From positions 124,001 through 188,000 of the forward strand of contig NZ_JSXC01000034.1 in assembly GCF_000803215.1 (NCBI RefSeq): a DNA stretch of 64,000 nt, in the 5' to 3' direction. The translations under genes were made by a program, and so were the position numbers. Of this stretch, positions 45,633-53,258 are shown piece after piece (within the stretch, counting starts at the first letter, position 1; every line of letters starts with the position of its first letter). The DNA comes from Pectobacterium fontis (GTDB lineage: Bacteria > Pseudomonadota > Gammaproteobacteria > Enterobacterales > Enterobacteriaceae). The notes under the pieces were generated by a model. That model was given only the letters and a program-made list of their open reading frames with translations, was not told the DNA's origin and ran no database searches.

Positions 45633-46112
45633 ATGGCTAACATTATATATCTAACCCTTACAGGCGAAAAACAAGGATTGATATCTTCAGGTTGCTCTAC
45701 ATTTGATTCAATCGGGAATAGGTATCAAAGCGGTCATGAAGATGAAATATTTACTCTGGCATTACGACATACCATTACACGCGATCAACATGTTAAACAT
45801 AATCCTGTTGAAATAATAAAACTAATTGACAAATCCTCTCCCTTATTAGGGATGTCTGTATCAGATAATGAAATTTTAAAATGTGTCTTTGATATTTACA
45901 GAGGAACTCCTGAAGGAGTATTGAAAAAATACTACACTATAAAGCTTAACGATGCATCCATAGCTAACATTTCAATTGATTATCCTCATTCTCTTACTCA
46001 TGCAGATAAGCAACCACATGAGATGGTGCTTTTCTACTATAAAGATATTACATGGACTAACCATGCTACGGGGACATCTGGTTATAGTTTATGGGAAGAA
46101 CGCATATATTAA
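45633..46112 (+). CDS. Hcp-family type VI secretion protein
   Basis: 159 residues, starting MANIIYLTLTGEKQGLISSG with CSTFDSIGNRYQSGHEDEIF, LALRHTITRDQHVKHNP and SSPLLGMSVSDNEILKCVFD. This is the Hcp tube-protein pattern of the subgroup that is often paired with or fused to toxins in enterobacteria. It forms hexameric rings and carries or is the T6SS effector (family knowledge). RBS AAGGAATAATCG. AT-rich compared with the core genome. Its stop overlaps the stop of the convergent immunity-like gene. No other T6SS structural gene is in the window, so it is an orphan hcp. Confidence 0.85.
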   Translation: MANIIYLTLTGEKQGLISSGCSTFDSIGNRYQSGHEDEIFTLALRHTITRDQHVKHNPVEIIKLIDKSSPLLGMSVSDNEILKCVFDIYRGTPEGVLKKYYTIKLNDASIANISIDYPHSLTHADKQPHEMVLFYYKDITWTNHATGTSGYSLWEERIY

Positions 46113-46522
46113 TAATCAATAAGATTTTTTACTCCAATAATTAAACTTTCCATTGTCGGGATATCTATGTATGATATCCCACGAACATAAGTATCAGAAC
46201 GAATATCCGTGTGTAAAGTATACTCTACACAATATGTTTCAGAGTCATTTTTCTCAAAATTTAATGAAACCATATTTTCATTGGGTGAGAACAAATAATC
46301 CGCAGGGGATCCATTGTTTTTTATTTCAGTTAGCTTGTTATGCAACTCTTTTAAATCAGAGATATAGCATCCCCATTCTGCATTAAACTTAATCCCCTTG
46401 GTTGTAAGTTCGATATACATTTTTAACCAAGCATCATAAGCGGTATCCTGCATATCCTCATTTTTTATCTTCTCAATGGGATATATGTTAATTTCAGTAT
46501 CTACATCTCGTATATTAACCAT
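46109..46522 (-). CDS. Putative immunity protein
   Basis: 137-residue acidic soluble protein (VNIRDVDTEINIYPIEKI..., AEWGCYISDLKELHNKLTEI) with no signal peptide. I do not recognise its family. It begins 9 bases after the candidate toxin gene on the same strand, is low GC, and has the size and position expected of a cognate immunity protein; function is inferred from position only. Confidence 0.55.
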   Translation of the reverse strand: MVNIRDVDTEINIYPIEKIKNEDMQDTAYDAWLKMYIELTTKGIKFNAEWGCYISDLKELHNKLTEIKNNGSPADYLFSPNENMVSLNFEKNDSETYCVEYTLHTDIRSDTYVRGISYIDIPTMESLIIGVKNLIDY

Positions 46523-46531
46523 AAAACCACC

Positions 46532-47239
46532 TTATTTATACATGTAATGGGTTATTGTCCAGTTTCTTTCATCGACGACCACTTCTAAAGTATAGTCTTT
46601 ATTTTCATATTTATTGTTTTTTTTATCGAATCTTGAACGGGTCATTTTTATTTCGTACCTTTTTAAAACCCTGTCTGATTTTCCTTTTAAGTCTTTACCT
46701 CGTTTCCCAAAACGTATTGCTTTTTCCAGAATGTAAACAGGAACATACCGTTCTGGCTCCCTCATATGTGTCGCTGTTGCTGATGTAAATTTTATACTTC
46801 TCGGTGAAAGTCCTATCTTTAGTCGGCCTCTCAATGAAGATATAATATTTTCGCTTAATCTGATCGAAAGGTTTTTTACAATTCCATTTCTTGTTGTTAT
46901 TTTAAATAAATTGCTGGCACCCTTTAATGATTTCCCTACAATAAATCCAAATAGAATTATGTCCAGAGGATCGAAGATAGGTGATTCAAGTGGAATTTCA
47001 TGCAGTGTGACAAACTTTCCATTTATATCATAAATATTATAGACTCCACCTCTGGATTGACCTATGTAACCGATACATAAGCCAGTTTCCTCATCAATAA
47101 TTGGCGAGGTTCCAGGAGGAAGTAGTTCTTCTGGTTTAATTGAGAAAAACTCATTTATGTCCAATGGAGAATTGAAGTCGTAAATCCGACCAGAATCCTC
47201 AAAATCCAGATATCCATTTTTATCTAATAAATCATCCAT
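46532..47239 (-). CDS. Candidate toxin/effector with C-terminal RNase-like domain
   Basis: 235 residues. N-terminal half: acidic segment, then CIGYIGQSRGGVYNIYD, SPIFDPLDIILFGFIVGKSLK (a hydrophobic, glycine-rich stretch often seen before polymorphic toxin domains). C-terminal 85 residues, ATHMREPERYVPVYILEKAI..., RYEIKMT..., LEVVVDERNWTITHYMYK, have the spacing of DUF4258/BECR-fold ribonuclease toxins: an early histidine (H158), helix, then strands ending in VV.DE...I.H. RBS ATAGGAGATAG. Toxin activity is inferred, not shown. Confidence 0.55.
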   Translation of the reverse strand: MDDLLDKNGYLDFEDSGRIYDFNSPLDINEFFSIKPEELLPPGTSPIIDEETGLCIGYIGQSRGGVYNIYDINGKFVTLHEIPLESPIFDPLDIILFGFIVGKSLKGASNLFKITTRNGIVKNLSIRLSENIISSLRGRLKIGLSPRSIKFTSATATHMREPERYVPVYILEKAIRFGKRGKDLKGKSDRVLKRYEIKMTRSRFDKKNNKYENKDYTLEVVVDERNWTITHYMYK

Positions 47240-47263
47240 AACTATCTCCTATGTGTTCGCTAC

Positions 47264-47294
47264 GACCCCCATAAATCCTTTTTCCTTATGGGGG
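47264..47294. other. Perfect 9-bp stem-loop upstream of the candidate toxin gene
   Basis: CCCCCATAA-(11 bases)-TTATGGGGG. Lies 25 bases upstream of the toxin start on the minus strand, in otherwise AT-rich DNA. It could be a leader structure or an old terminator. Confidence 0.5.
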
Positions 47295-47511
47295 GGTAAT
47301 TTCTGCATTTTTTAGTCAATGAGTCAATAGCGGTTATCGTGCAATGTGTATGATCTTAAATAGTTATTTTGATTATAATTATCGTGGGAGTTATATATTC
47401 ATGGGTTTACTTTGGTGAGGTTAAAATCGAAAATGTATTTCATTGGTATACTAAAAATCGATAATTAAAAATTTATTATATATTTATCAATGATTAATAT
47501 ATAAAAATCAA

Positions 47512-47567
47512 TACTGCTGCATCATCGGTGTATAGGCGGTGAAGTCCTTCTCTGTGGCTTCATTCAT
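47512..47567 (-). pseudogene. mutS 5' fragment (18 codons)
   Basis: Reads [18 protein letters not shown] on the minus strand from the ATG at 47565-47567, against [18 protein letters not shown] in intact mutS. Three differences in 56 bases, one changing His to Tyr. It then breaks off into unrelated sequence. Most simply an attachment-site remnant. Confidence 0.85.
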
Positions 47568-48163
47568 ATTGATTTTACTCAGTTTTTACTCTATCTGTTA
47601 GCTCAGGTGACCGCTTATAAAACCGTCAAAAACTCACCTAAACCCATAAATTTGTATACTATATAAGATGCGGTACACATCCAGTCTGGCTGGTTATACA
47701 TTAAGATTGCATCGATAAAAATGACACTCAACCCGCCTATTATAATCAATAAGTTATCGATTGATGTGAAGCCTGCCTTCGATCCCGAAGGGCGTATCAT
47801 CTATGTTCCTAACCCAGCACGAAAGCCCTATCTTATCACCGATAATTACCGTGATTAACCCGCAGGTTTTGGGGTAAAAATCAGTGGCACAAAAAAAACC
47901 TACATCATCCAGCGCCGTGTGGATTCCGGTCAACGAACAGCAACTGGAGGAAAAGCACCACAGGACGTTAGCAGAGCCACGATTGGAAATGTATCTGATT
48001 TTGCCACTATCGATCAGGCACGCGAAACGGCTCGCAACTTTGCTCAGACGATGAAACAAACGAAGCGCAGCCCGAATGCTATCAGAAAAGAAATCAATGT
48101 TGCCGAACTGACTATTAGTGAAGTGTTCGCTCAATACCGTAATCACCTGCTTGGCAGAACTAA
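47512..48163. repeat. Direct repeat copy 2: mutS 5' remnant, flank and integrase start
   Basis: About 652 bp; same content as 42871-43521. The 5' edge is abrupt: AT-rich DNA ends at 47511 and the match to mutS starts at 47512. Confidence 0.9.
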
Positions 48164-48263
48164 ACTCAATAACCTGAATACAACGGAGAATCGTTTGAAG
48201 AGCGGGGAAAGCCTGCGGATAGCCATAAGGGAAAAAAGTACCATGTACGCCGCATCGTCCTGA
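47721..48263 (+). pseudogene. Tyrosine-recombinase integrase remnant, copy 2
   Basis: Starts at the ATG at 47721 and carries the same in-frame TAA (47856-47858) as copy 1. It continues through PAGFGVKISGTKKTYIIQRR and the start of the core-binding domain (ISEVFAQYRNHLLGRTKLNN). After about 48160 the sequence departs from copy 1 toward a different allele (LNTTENRLKSGESLR) and ends at a stop at 48261-48263. Catalytic domain absent. Confidence 0.85.
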
Positions 48264-48603
48264 TGGGCGTAATTTTTCTGGTGATTATTATAATTCCTAT
48301 ATAATTACAGGGGTGAAACTATTTAGTTTGAAGTTATTTAAATAATTATTATTTTCTGACATGTATCAAGTTGTTTTTGCATTGATTGAGTTATCTGTTA
48401 CCTGGCTGTTTATTCCGGGTGACGGTATGGAGAGCGGATTTCATTATATTTAAATTCAATTATTAGCAATGTAAATAAAAATACTGAATATGTCTTTCAG
48501 TATTTTTTTTGTGCTTGTTTAAGGGTTTTGTTTTATTGTCTTTCCACCGCGGTATAGCGTTAATTTTTATTTCATGTAAGTTAATGAGGTTATTTTAGAT
48601 ATA
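48264..48603. other. AT-rich gap upstream of the isonitrile operon
   Basis: 340 bases. Very AT-rich, holds a terminator-like hairpin at 48476-48510 and then the presumed promoter/leader of the isonitrile operon. No ORF and no third copy of the mutS repeat was seen. Confidence 0.6.
48476..48510 (+). terminator. Terminator-like hairpin before the isonitrile synthase gene
   Basis: AAATACTGAA-tatgtct-TTCAGTATTTTTTTT. Strong intrinsic terminator form with no intact gene upstream on this strand. It insulates the operon from integrase-side transcription, or acts as a leader attenuator. Confidence 0.75.
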
Positions 48604-49590
48604 ATGAATAGTGAATTAGTTTCATCGGTAATATTAAATGAGTTAATGCAGTATCGGCGTAAATTCATCCATTCGTCGAAATCAGTGAGTGAAGAAGAGT
48701 CACAGGTGACTCAGGTACAATTACCGAGAATTCGTGCTTTTGTTGAAAAAAATCGTCGCATTGAACTCATTCTACCTGCATTTCCGGTTAAATCTCCCAG
48801 CCCTTATAAGGTATTGGGGAGAATGCCGGATATGGCAGAGCGTTTGTCTCTGATATTTCTGAATTCGTTATGCCAGCGTATTCAGCTTTATTATCCACCG
48901 GGTGCACATATCCGTATTTGTTCGGATGGACATGTATTTGGCGATCTGATTGGGACAAGTGACGAAACAATTAACACCTATCAAGATGAAATAGAAAACT
49001 TATTGAATGAGCTAGGTGCCATTCATCTTAGCGTCTTTAATCTTAAGGATGTTGAGAATATGGCCGCACTTACTACTGACTATGATCATCTCCGCCAGCA
49101 GTTGGTTAAGGATTACGCTGAATCAGAAGAGGAGATCAAGGCGCAGCTAATGCAGAGTGAGGAAGGCTTGCAGCTTTATCGTTCGATCACTCGTTTTCTC
49201 TATGAAGATAGTCTGCGGCCCGACTATACCGGCTCTCATGCGGCCTTACAGAAAGATGCCAAAAAACGTGCGTGTGGCGTTATTCAACGCAGTTGGGCGT
49301 GGGGCAATTTGCTTGCCGAAAATTTCCCAGACGCGATCCGTTTGTCTATTCATCCTCAACCTTCGGACAGCCTGAAGATAGGTATTCATATGATGCCCAC
49401 CAAAGATGACTGGTTGACACCTTGGCATGGTGTTGCTGCTAATGTTAACGGGCAATTTGTGCTTATGAAAAATACCGATGCACAGCAGTTGGACGGTGAA
49501 ATTGTGGAGATCCGCGGTACACCTAGCCATTACTTAATTAAACAGCCTGATATGGCATCAGCATATTCTTCTCGTTCAGCGAGACATTAA
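48604..49590 (+). CDS. isnA: Isonitrile (isocyanide) synthase, PvcA/IsnA family
   Basis: 328-residue member of the DIT1/PvcA family, which converts the amine of an aromatic amino acid (tyrosine or tryptophan) to an isonitrile with a C1 unit from ribulose 5-phosphate. Seen: ILPAFPVKSPSPYKVLGRMP (residues 56-75), the IRICSDGHVFGDLIG block (104-118), and AIRLSIHPQP near residue 245. Followed after 29 bases by the dioxygenase. A weak ribosome binding site (GAGG, 14 bases away) precedes the ATG. Lower GC than the core. The substrate cannot be read from sequence alone; tyrosine is suggested by the downstream glycosyltransferase. Confidence 0.88.
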   Translation: MNSELVSSVILNELMQYRRKFIHSSKSVSEEESQVTQVQLPRIRAFVEKNRRIELILPAFPVKSPSPYKVLGRMPDMAERLSLIFLNSLCQRIQLYYPPGAHIRICSDGHVFGDLIGTSDETINTYQDEIENLLNELGAIHLSVFNLKDVENMAALTTDYDHLRQQLVKDYAESEEEIKAQLMQSEEGLQLYRSITRFLYEDSLRPDYTGSHAALQKDAKKRACGVIQRSWAWGNLLAENFPDAIRLSIHPQPSDSLKIGIHMMPTKDDWLTPWHGVAANVNGQFVLMKNTDAQQLDGEIVEIRGTPSHYLIKQPDMASAYSSRSARH

Positions 49591-49619
49591 TATTCTCATC
49601 TTATAAAGGAATATACACG

Positions 49620-50471
49620 ATGGAAAATAGCATTAATTGTCGTATTGAGCCGCTTTCCCCTTTTGGCGCGTTGCTGATGCCCATTGAAGCGGGGCAGAAT
49701 ATTGCGACCTTGCCGATTGACACACTGCGTGAGTTGGCTCGTGAGCATCATCTTCTGGTACTGCGTGGGTTTACTTCTGGATTCTCTGATCCTGCAACGT
49801 TGACCGAGTATGCAGGCAACTGGGGGGAAATCATGATGTGGCCTTTCGGAGCTGTACTGGACGTCAAGGAGCATACGGATACCAAGGATCATATCTTTGA
49901 TAACAGCTACGTACCGCTACACTGGGACGGGATGTACAAACCAACCATACCCGAGTTTCAGCTATTCCACTGCGTTTCTGCGCCGGGACACGATCAAGGT
50001 GGACGTACCACCTTTGTCGATACCACGCGTTTGTTGGCAGAGGCTGACGCGAAGTTAGTTGATGAGTGGCGACGTGTTTCAATCACTTACCGTATTAAGG
50101 CCGTTGTGCATTACGGTGGCGAGGTGACCTCTCCACTGGTTATTCCTCATCCTAACGGTCAGGGGGAGATCATGCGTTATAACGAGCCGCCGACTGAAGG
50201 GGAGCGTTTCCTTAACCAGCATACGCTCGAATATCATCATGTTACGCCGGAAGCACAAGGCGCATTTAGCCAGACCTTACGGCAACATTTGTACGATCCC
50301 CGTTACTATTATGCGCACCAATGGCTACAGGGGGATGTGGTGATCGCTGACAACTTCTCGTTACTGCATGGACGTGAAGCCTTTACGGCACAGTCGGCTC
50401 GTCACCTGCAACGTGTGCATATTCAAGGCACTCCGATTTACGTCAACACCTGTATTGATAACGCGGCATAA
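49620..50471 (+). CDS. isnB: Fe(II)/2-oxoglutarate dioxygenase, PvcB/IsnB family
   Basis: 283-residue TauD-like oxygenase with the iron triad H101 and D103 in PLHWDGMY and the distal H250 in SLLHGREAF; R261 likely binds 2-oxoglutarate. In PvcB/IsnB systems it desaturates and decarboxylates the amino-acid isonitrile to a vinyl isonitrile. Starts with AAAGGAATATACACG before ATG and is followed 11 bases later by the glycosyltransferase. Confidence 0.9.
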   Translation: MENSINCRIEPLSPFGALLMPIEAGQNIATLPIDTLRELAREHHLLVLRGFTSGFSDPATLTEYAGNWGEIMMWPFGAVLDVKEHTDTKDHIFDNSYVPLHWDGMYKPTIPEFQLFHCVSAPGHDQGGRTTFVDTTRLLAEADAKLVDEWRRVSITYRIKAVVHYGGEVTSPLVIPHPNGQGEIMRYNEPPTEGERFLNQHTLEYHHVTPEAQGAFSQTLRQHLYDPRYYYAHQWLQGDVVIADNFSLLHGREAFTAQSARHLQRVHIQGTPIYVNTCIDNAA

Positions 50472-50482
50472 GGAAAAGCATC

Positions 50483-51778
50483 ATGGCACATATTCTCATG
50501 GCGGCGATGGCAACGCCGGGTCACGTTTACCCACTGCTGACCATTGCTCGCTATTTGGTTGAACAAGGGAACGACGTCACGCTATTTAGCGGCGCGTTAT
50601 TCCGTGAGCAGGCAGAGGCCGCTGGCGTCGGGTTTATCCCTTTTAGCGCTGAAATTGATTTTGACTACAGGCACCTTGAGCAGCATTTTCCGCAGCGTGG
50701 CATGTTGCCACCGGGGAACGCGCAGATGGCGCTGGCCCTGAAGGATTTCTTTGCTGCACCGATTCCATTATTGGATCGCCAATTGCGTGATGCGCTGACA
50801 AAAAGCAATGCCGATTTGCTAATGGTTGAAAACTGTTTTTATGGTGTTTTGCCGCTACTGCTTTCTGAGAGTCGGCCCCCCGTTATTGCCATCGGTGTTA
50901 CGCCTTTGTCCTATTCAACGCGAGATTCAGTTTTCTATGGGCCGCGCATTCCGCCTAAATTGCTGCCACCAGACCTGAGCCATGAACAGCTTGTCGATGA
51001 AGAAACGCGCAGATTGATGAACGAGGTTCAGCACGCGTTTAATCTTGCGATGGTGCAATCGGGAGGAAAACCGCTTGAGCGACCTTTTATGGATACGCTG
51101 ATTGGTCATTGTGATCGTTTCTTGCAGTTATCCACCACTGAAGTTGAGTATCGGCGTGACGATTTGCCACACAGTGTACGGTTTGTCGGGCCATTATCGC
51201 ACCACGTCGCAGCAGAACGTGTTCCGCAATGGTGGGCACCTGACGACAGTCGACCGCTTATTATCGTTTCGCAAGGAACATTGGCGAATGTCGATCTCCA
51301 GCAGTTGATCGGGCCAACACTGCGTGCATTGGCTGATTTACCCGTCAGAGTACTGGCTACCACGGGCGGCCGAGCGGTGGATTCGCTGCAAGCTTCCTTG
51401 CCTGAAAATGCCAGAGTGGTGAGTTTCCTCTCTTATGGCGATTGGCTACCGACGGCGTCGATAGTCATCACGAATGGTGGATACGGCTCGATTAATTCTG
51501 CGCTGAAAGATGGTGTTCCGTTGATTGTGGCTGGGGTCGGGGAAGATAAGCAGGAAGGGGCTGCACGCGTAGTGTTCGCTAAATGTGGGATTAACCTGCA
51601 AACCAGTACGCCGAGTGAAGAGCAGATCAAACAAGCTGTGATTGAGATATTGGAAGATCCGGGCTACGCGCGGCGTGCCACTTGGATTAAGGCAGATTAT
51701 GCCCGTTATGATGCATTTGCTCTGATTAATGCTGAAGTGAATGCGTTGTGTCCACAAGGGGAGAGCCGCGTAGCATAA
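50483..51778 (+). CDS. UDP-glycosyltransferase (GT1, MGT type)
   Basis: 431-residue GT-B enzyme. The N-terminal ATPGHVYPLLTIARYL holds the catalytic histidine (H14) of GT1 enzymes. The C-terminal half has VSFLSYGDWLP and ITNGGYGSINSALKDGVPLI (about residues 310-350), the nucleotide-sugar binding region seen in macrolide and flavonoid glycosyltransferases. In the isnA-isnB-GT context its likely role is to glycosylate the phenol of a tyrosine-derived vinyl isonitrile, as in rhabduscin synthesis. The sugar donor cannot be told from sequence. Confidence 0.88.
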   Translation: MAHILMAAMATPGHVYPLLTIARYLVEQGNDVTLFSGALFREQAEAAGVGFIPFSAEIDFDYRHLEQHFPQRGMLPPGNAQMALALKDFFAAPIPLLDRQLRDALTKSNADLLMVENCFYGVLPLLLSESRPPVIAIGVTPLSYSTRDSVFYGPRIPPKLLPPDLSHEQLVDEETRRLMNEVQHAFNLAMVQSGGKPLERPFMDTLIGHCDRFLQLSTTEVEYRRDDLPHSVRFVGPLSHHVAAERVPQWWAPDDSRPLIIVSQGTLANVDLQQLIGPTLRALADLPVRVLATTGGRAVDSLQASLPENARVVSFLSYGDWLPTASIVITNGGYGSINSALKDGVPLIVAGVGEDKQEGAARVVFAKCGINLQTSTPSEEQIKQAVIEILEDPGYARRATWIKADYARYDAFALINAEVNALCPQGESRVA

Positions 51779-51968
51779 GGTATTGCCTGTTTCGTGGATG
51801 ATGCGCACATTGGGAGTGAATGTTTGTCTGGTAAAGCAAACGAAAAACGCTCAGGCGTTCTGGTCATTGCGTTTGATCATGATGTAGAAGGATGTGAATT
51901 CAATCCCAAAGATCAATAATTGCGATCGTTAGGGGGAAGTCAACATCATCATCCCAATGTTGTTAAAA

Positions 51969-51998
51969 ATAAGGAGCTGCCATACGCAGCTCCTTTGT
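51969..51998. terminator. Terminator between the glycosyltransferase and grxB
   Basis: AAAGGAGCTGC-catac-GCAGCTCCTTT with T-rich sequence on both sides; serves the convergent operon and grxB. Confidence 0.8.
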
Positions 51999-52004
51999 CA
52001 TTTT

Positions 52005-52640
52005 TTACCGTGCTTTATCCGTCAACAGGGCAACCTGGCTGGCTGTCGAGATGCGATCAAGGTAGGCTCGGACGTTAGGGCCGAATTGAATACCTTTAAC
52101 GATTGTGAGCGACAGTAAGATCGGGAACAGAATAAAATCGGTGGTGGAAATGGGGCTGACGTTTGCTAAACGCGGTTCCAGCTCACCGAGTTTATGCTCG
52201 ACTTCCGCAATCAGTTCAGGGGTTTTTGCTAACAGTGCATCCAGATCGCCAAAGGCTTTTTCTTCGCGCTGGGTGTAGGCACGACGCGCCTCAGGTGTCG
52301 AAAGCTCTTTGAAATCGGCCTGTGTAAAGCGGGGAACCGCAAGGTTAAATACCGCGCTGGAAACAGATTTACACCAGGCTTCAATCTCAGCATCAACGGG
52401 TTTATCGGCGATTAACGGCGCCTGCTGGCTGTCGACATAATGCACGATATCCATACTTTCGGGCATAAAGCTGCCATCTTCTTTCTGTAGAATCGGCACC
52501 ACTTTGCGGCCTACCATGCGCGTTGGCGTATCGATATCACCTTCCATAATCACAGATTGCTCAACAGGCAGATTTTTCAGGCCAAAAATCATTCTGGCTC
52601 TGACACAGAATGGGCAGTGTTCATAAATGAAAAGTTTCAT
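52005..52640 (-). CDS. grxB: Glutaredoxin 2 GrxB
   Basis: 211-residue atypical glutaredoxin of GST fold. Active site CPFC in IYEHCPFCVRARM (residues 9-12), thioredoxin-like N-terminal domain, helical C-terminal domain (about 85-211). Reduces protein and low-molecular disulfides with glutathione. Family length about 215. Confidence 0.95.
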   Translation of the reverse strand: MKLFIYEHCPFCVRARMIFGLKNLPVEQSVIMEGDIDTPTRMVGRKVVPILQKEDGSFMPESMDIVHYVDSQQAPLIADKPVDAEIEAWCKSVSSAVFNLAVPRFTQADFKELSTPEARRAYTQREEKAFGDLDALLAKTPELIAEVEHKLGELEPRLANVSPISTTDFILFPILLSLTIVKGIQFGPNVRAYLDRISTASQVALLTDKAR

Positions 52641-52808
52641 GCATCGCCTCGTAACATTTTGAAAAAAGCCGGCAAAATTTTTCCGACCTCGTTATGACAA
52701 GTTATGCCATCAGAGTAATACCTGATGCGGTCGGTGGTAAAGCGAATGTGGCTTGATAGTCAGTCATGTTGTTGCGTGATGTGTTCTAACTGTCGCTATA
52801 CTTATCGA

Positions 52809-52901
52809 TGCGCAACGCGTGGTGCAGTTGTCGGGACGGTGATGAGCGGATTGTTAAGCGGTATTCTGCTGAGTCGTACTGCGGAAAGCGGGCTGAAATA
52901 G
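52809..52901 (+). pseudogene. MFS transporter fragment
   Basis: In one frame this reads RGAVVGTVMSGLLSGILLSR, a segment characteristic of YnfM-like major facilitator transporters (the fourth-helix region), then leaves the pattern and stops at TAG 52899-52901. No flanking part of the gene is present, so it is a deletion remnant. Confidence 0.6.
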
Positions 52902-52994
52902 CCAGATATTGCGGCAAGTTTCCATCGCCAATGTTGTTTTACAACCAAGAGACTAACCTTACTTGCTGATGACAATACTATACATTTTGCTTGC

Positions 52995-53101
52995 TATAGT
53001 CCTTACATCCCTTGTCAGTACCTCACACCCCTGTGAGTGTTGTGTTAGTGAACCATCCCTGTCATTAGAATGACCTTGCCCGCCTTGTGCGGGTTTTTTT
53101 T
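52995..53101 (+). ncRNA. Possible small RNA with own terminator
   Basis: A TATAGT at 52995-53000 could be a -10 box (no good -35). Downstream are two small hairpins (CTCACA-cccc-TGTGAG and GTCATT-ag-AATGAC) and an intrinsic terminator CCCGC-cttgt-GCGGG plus T8 (53079-53101). grxB and the SRPBCC gene are both on the minus strand, so no annotated gene uses this terminator. Transcript predicted about 53007-53101. Confidence 0.4.
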
Positions 53102-53258
53102 GTCTCTGTTCCGGCGCGGTGGATTAGCTTTGCTCGTGTCTATGCCGTGCCGTGGCTGATTAAACGCTTGGGGATTATTTGGTGATGACCCGATGTCTGC
53201 CGTCGTCAGTTCAGCAAAATGCCCAATGATAGCCTGTCGCTGTGCTGCCTTATGCGGC

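Larger units (their letters stand above)
52641..53258. other. Gene-poor gap between grxB and the SRPBCC gene
   Basis: 618 bases. Holds the grxB promoter region, a short MFS-transporter remnant (52809-52901) and a plus-strand terminator at 53079-53101 with no gene upstream of it (possible small RNA). The rest shows no coding potential. Confidence 0.6.

Noticed and set aside
51779-51968. Third copy of the mutS repeat at the right end of the isonitrile operon
   Set aside because: Read through for the mutS start sequence and integrase flank; nothing matching was found, so the right boundary of the accessory region stays undefined.
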